NCBI GenBank assembly: GCA_964486145.1
Contig: CAZAMT010000183.1
Location: forward strand, 1 to 8,207
Reading direction: 5' to 3'
Length of the DNA stretch: 8,207 bases
Source: CAZAMT01 sp964486145
GTDB taxonomy: Bacteria; Bacteroidota; Bacteroidia; Bacteroidales; JAAAOM01
Shown piece after piece: positions 5,194 through 8,207 of the stretch. The notes under the pieces were generated by a model. The model saw only the letters and a program-made list of their open reading frames with translations, was not told where the DNA came from and ran no database searches. Every line of letters begins with the position of its first letter. The first letter of the stretch is position 1. A program made the translations under genes and the position numbers.

Positions 5194-6567
5194 TTACCTC
5201 GCGAGTTTCTTCCCACTCCAACGGTCAAATTTGTCGGGAATCGGATTGTCAGGGACAGAGTCATTGGTATTATCAATCCAGGTATCCAGTTTTTCTTGCA
5301 TTTCATTCAATATTTTTTTGTATTCCGGTTTTCCGGCGAGGTTTGTTAATTGAAACGGGTCATTTACAACGTCATATAATTCCTCAGCAGGCCTTGGGGT
5401 GATAAAACAATCCATTTGGTCTTCTTCGAGCGCATCTTTTTCATATAAAGCAATCATTTTTTGATAGGTAGGACTTCGAACTGCATCGGCTGGGGGAGAA
5501 GCATTTAATTCGGGAAATGCATTCCGTATGTACAGGTAGTTTTCATCACGAACGGCTCTTTCATGTGCCTGGTAATCGTGCCAGTTATGTTCGGCATAAA
5601 TGGCATTTCTTGTTTCAGCAAACCGGTCAATAAGAACTTCAGAAAAGGGATTACCCTGAAATTGTTCCGGTATTTTGCCGGTAGCAAGTTCCACAAGTGT
5701 GGGTGCAATGTCAATGGAACTAATTAAACTGTGTGTTACCGTTCCTGCCTCAACGATGGACGGCCATCGAACGATAAACGGTGTTTTTATGCCGCTGTCA
5801 TACAACCGGTTTTTACAACGTGGAAACGGTCTGCCATTATCCGACATGTAAATAACCATGGTATTTTCATCCACTTCCTGGTTTTTCAGTTCTTGCATAA
5901 CTGCACCGATGTAGCTGTCAAGTCTTGCAATCTCGTCATAATACATTGATAGATCTTTACGGGTAGAATCATTATCAGGAAGGAATGGAGGCACAACGGC
6001 ATCTTCTTTTGAGTGTGGTTCGGGGATGATGTTCTCTTCATATCCCCGATGGGGATCAATGGCTGCGAACCACAAAAAGAATGGTTTGTCTTTGGGCCTG
6101 TTTTTAAGCACATCCAACCAGTTTTCACACCCGCTTGGACCTCCTCCAACAATGGTGTCAAACTCCGGTCTTTTAGGACCCAGGTGCCATTTTCCGGCAG
6201 AAGCCGTGTAATAACCAGCCTTTTGCAATTCCCCGGGGAAAATAAGTTTCTCTACCGGTAATGGTGCATGAAGATAACCGGCACCTGTGTTATGCGGGTA
6301 TTGACCTGTCATGATGCTTGCCCGGCTGGGACTGCATGAGCTAATTGTTAAATAGGCATTGGTAAACAACATGCCTTCTTCGGCAAGTTTATCAATGTAC
6401 GGAGTTTTAATGTTTGGATGTCCGTAAGCACCCGCATCATTCCATGATGCATCATCGGCAATCATGATAATGAAATTTGGACTTACCCAATCGGATTCGG
6501 CTTTTCTGTTGCACGAAACACTTAGAATGAAGGCTGCTGCAATAATAAAAAATGTAAGTTTGCTCAT
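5194..6567 (-). CDS. Lipoprotein sulfatase, S1 family (SGSH/S1_8-like)
   Basis: This type I sulfatase of 457 residues hydrolyses sulfate esters or N-sulfate on a carbohydrate. A lipoprotein signal ends in LSVSC with C19 as the probable lipidated residue, placing it in the periplasm or on the outer membrane. The nucleophile is C78 in C-S-P-S-R, which must be converted to formylglycine, probably by an anaerobic sulfatase-maturating enzyme not seen here. Metal and sulfate-site residues visible are D38-D39, K126 and H128 (GKWHLG), H173 (DPHRGYE), D243-N244 (SDNG) and K252. The blocks SSCSPSRAS, DPHR and DNGxPFP resemble human N-sulfoglucosamine sulfohydrolase, but the subfamily also contains algal-polysaccharide sulfatases, so the substrate is open. 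The gene follows the larger sulfatase by 13 bp and precedes the thioredoxin gene by 22 bp. The lipobox is imperfect (Ser at -3). Confidence 0.93.
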   Translation of the reverse strand: MSKLTFFIIAAAFILSVSCNRKAESDWVSPNFIIMIADDASWNDAGAYGHPNIKTPYIDKLAEEGMLFTNAYLTISSCSPSRASIMTGQYPHNTGAGYLHAPLPVEKLIFPGELQKAGYYTASAGKWHLGPKRPEFDTIVGGGPSGCENWLDVLKNRPKDKPFFLWFAAIDPHRGYEENIIPEPHSKEDAVVPPFLPDNDSTRKDLSMYYDEIARLDSYIGAVMQELKNQEVDENTMVIYMSDNGRPFPRCKNRLYDSGIKTPFIVRWPSIVEAGTVTHSLISSIDIAPTLVELATGKIPEQFQGNPFSEVLIDRFAETRNAIYAEHNWHDYQAHERAVRDENYLYIRNAFPELNASPPADAVRSPTYQKMIALYEKDALEEDQMDCFITPRPAEELYDVVNDPFQLTNLAGKPEYKKILNEMQEKLDTWIDNTNDSVPDNPIPDKFDRWSGKKLAR

Positions 6568-6580
6568 GGCTTAATCAAAA

Positions 6581-8161
6581 TTATTCTATAGGCTGTTTTT
6601 CAAAATCCGTATCATTCACCCATCCCCAGTTTAGGTCTTCTCCTCTCATGTACTTTTCGTAGAAACCAACACCGCTTTTATCAGCATATTCATACTCGTC
6701 AAATACATGTCCCTGGCCAAACATTCGCGGGTCTTCTTCTTGTTTTAATCGTTCAAAAAGCTGATTTTTTAATCCTTTTATTATTTCCTCAAATGCTTCT
6801 TCATTTGCCAAATTATTCATACACTCCGGATCATCAGCAACGCGGTATAATTCTTCTGATGGACGTTTTCCAAATGCCCATTGCCAGTAACGAATGTCTT
6901 CACCCTGTCTTCGTTGATTTAAGATGAATGTTTTTGTGGCGCTTCCATCTGTGTTCAGATATCCGGTTTCCGGATTCCCTGCCGGCCAGCGGTCGGTTTC
7001 AAAATTATGAAGGTAAATATATTCTTCGGTTACGATTCCACGAACAGGATATCCCCAATCATTTGGCCTGCCGATATCATGGCGTTCTTTTCCAATCAGA
7101 ACCGAATTCCTTTCGGCATTCACCTTGCCTGATTTTTCGGAATATAAAATATCCGTTATAGATTTACCTGTGATAGGCTGCATTCCCTTTTCCAAGCCGT
7201 TTACTCCCGCGAGTTCGAGAAAGGTCGGGGCAAAATCAATGAAACTTACAAAATCTTCAACAATTCTTCCGGGATTAATAATTCCATTTTTCCACATCAC
7301 CGCGAGGGGGAGGTGATTGGAATATTCGTATGCCTGCCCTTTTACCCTTGGGAAAGGCATTCCATTATCTGCAGTAACAATCACGATGGTATTGTCCAGT
7401 TCTCCTCTCTCCTCAAGAATTTGAAGCATGTTCACCAAATGCTTGTCAAACCACTCTATTTCAAAAGCATAATCAAGCATGTCTGTACGAACAGTATCTA
7501 CATCGGGCCAGAAAGCGGGTACTTTATCCACCTGGTCAACCGATTTTCCTGCTTTTTCAATACCCGAACCAAATTCGTAACGCCGGTGTGGCTCGGTGGA
7601 ACCATACCAAAAACAGAAAGGCTTACCATTTTCATTGTCGTTTAAAAAAGCTTTGAAATTTGCTGAATAATCAACATTTGAAATATGGTTTGTTGGTGAT
7701 TCCAACTTTATGTCACTGTATCGTTTACCTGTAAGTTCGCGCGGTTTTCCGTTTATTTCTCCAACAATGCCGGGAGCATATCCTTTAGCAGTAAAACCCA
7801 CGTGATAACCATTTTCTGTCAGCACTTCCGCATAGGTTTTAAATTTATCCGGAAAATACGGCCAGTGATTGCCTGCTTCTTCCAGTTGCCAGGAATTTCG
7901 TCCGGTTAATATGCATGCCCTGGATGGTGCACATTTGGCATTGGGTGTATATGCATTCATGAACAATATTCCCTGTTGGGCCACCTTATCGAAAGCAGGC
8001 GTTTCTACCCAGTCGCAGCCATAAGCGCCAAAATGCATGTACGTGGCATCATCAGCAATACAGAATAGGATGTTGGGTGGTTTAACTTTTTTAGAAGAAC
8101 AGGCTGATAACAAGCCCAGAACCATTATAGTCAATAAAGAAAACCTGGTATGATATTTCAT
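6581..8161 (-). CDS. Lipoprotein sulfatase, S1 family (SGSH/S1_8-like), 526 aa
   Basis: This second type I sulfatase is related to its neighbour but longer. The lipoprotein signal ends in the good lipobox LSAC with C21, and the following SSKKVK has no obvious surface-export signal, which favours a periplasmic location. The nucleophile is C77 in C-A-P-S-R. Other active-site elements are D37-D38 (IADDA), K126 (TAKG), H192 (EPHRRYE), D265-N266 (ADNG) and K274 (RVKGQ). It shares DNGxPFPR and PHRxYE with the downstream sulfatase but has SNHLP where that enzyme has SGIKTP. It also carries an extra C-terminal stretch of about 55-70 residues rich in Asp, Glu, Tyr and Trp, which may shape the substrate pocket. 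Together they probably remove different sulfate groups from one glycan. It is the first gene of the unit inside the window. No TAnnTTTG promoter is visible in the 46 bases upstream, so transcription may start beyond the right edge. Confidence 0.93.
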   Translation of the reverse strand: MKYHTRFSLLTIMVLGLLSACSSKKVKPPNILFCIADDATYMHFGAYGCDWVETPAFDKVAQQGILFMNAYTPNAKCAPSRACILTGRNSWQLEEAGNHWPYFPDKFKTYAEVLTENGYHVGFTAKGYAPGIVGEINGKPRELTGKRYSDIKLESPTNHISNVDYSANFKAFLNDNENGKPFCFWYGSTEPHRRYEFGSGIEKAGKSVDQVDKVPAFWPDVDTVRTDMLDYAFEIEWFDKHLVNMLQILEERGELDNTIVIVTADNGMPFPRVKGQAYEYSNHLPLAVMWKNGIINPGRIVEDFVSFIDFAPTFLELAGVNGLEKGMQPITGKSITDILYSEKSGKVNAERNSVLIGKERHDIGRPNDWGYPVRGIVTEEYIYLHNFETDRWPAGNPETGYLNTDGSATKTFILNQRRQGEDIRYWQWAFGKRPSEELYRVADDPECMNNLANEEAFEEIIKGLKNQLFERLKQEEDPRMFGQGHVFDEYEYADKSGVGFYEKYMRGEDLNWGWVNDTDFEKQPIE

Positions 8162-8170
8162 GTGTTTATA

Positions 8171-8196
8171 ATTAAGTTACTAAGTTAATTAAGTTA
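8171..8196. repeat. Tandem AAGTTA repeats upstream of the sulfatase genes
   Basis: Three copies of AAGTTA start at 8174, 8182 and 8191. The first and third extend to the identical 9-mer ATTAAGTTA (8171-8179 and 8188-8196), 17 bp apart. The middle includes the palindrome TTAATTAA (8185-8192). They lie 10-35 bases upstream of the first sulfatase ATG, where a leader or regulator site could be. In such A/T-rich DNA chance is a serious alternative. Confidence 0.4.
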
Positions 8197-8207
8197 TTGA
8201 GTTTATC

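Noticed and set aside
5886..6161. 91-codon minus-strand frame inside the smaller sulfatase gene.
   Set aside because: It overlaps a continuous sulfatase frame with intact active-site motifs on both sides, so it is neither a frameshift nor a separate gene.

Overview
The window looks like a stretch of chromosome from a free-living or particle-associated member of the Bacteroidota, probably Bacteroidales/Marinilabiliales-like. The case rests on several promoters with the phylum's TTTG / TAnnTTTG elements in place of the usual -35/-10 boxes, A/T-rich start regions with little Shine-Dalgarno signal, two lipoprotein sulfatases of the kind found in polysaccharide-utilisation loci, a fragment of a PD40-repeat (OmpA/PorE-like) protein, and a DUF4190 + DUF2752 membrane pair. 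The genus cannot be named from the sequence alone.

Left part (1-2260, minus strand): a two-gene unit reads leftwards. It holds an Mpl-type Mur ligase for murein tripeptide recycling, followed 27 bp later by a 186-residue conserved protein of unknown function. Next comes a tRNA-Glu(UUC) gene with its own near-perfect Bacteroidota promoter, a leader hairpin and an 11-bp hairpin terminator.

Middle (2300-4660): a short orphan PD40 beta-propeller fragment, most likely a gene remnant, lies between mpl and a plus-strand MBL-fold hydrolase. The hydrolase converges, with an 8-bp tail overlap, on a minus-strand pair: a DUF4190 protein with three hydrophobic segments and an acidic coiled-coil tail, and a small DUF2752-like membrane protein. 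The DUF2752 start codon is problematic: the best-looking N-terminus begins upstream at an ATA that overlaps the DUF4190 stop codon.

Right part (4689-8161, minus strand): a tight three-gene unit with gaps of 13 and 22 bp encodes two lipoprotein S1-family sulfatases (SGSH/S1_8-like, both with the C-x-P-S-R formylglycine motif) and then a cytoplasmic thioredoxin-fold protein with a WCGSC active site. The pair probably removes sulfate groups from one sulfated glycan in the periplasm. The rest of a polysaccharide locus (SusC/D, lyases) would have to lie beyond the right edge. The link between the thioredoxin and the sulfatases is supported only by gene order.

I see no CRISPR array, phage or insertion sequence and no clear new defence system. 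The items most worth a second look are the non-ATG start of the DUF2752 gene and its missing cysteines, the PD40 remnant, the palindromic spacer in the tRNA promoter, the sulfatase-thioredoxin linkage and the unassigned 186-residue protein.
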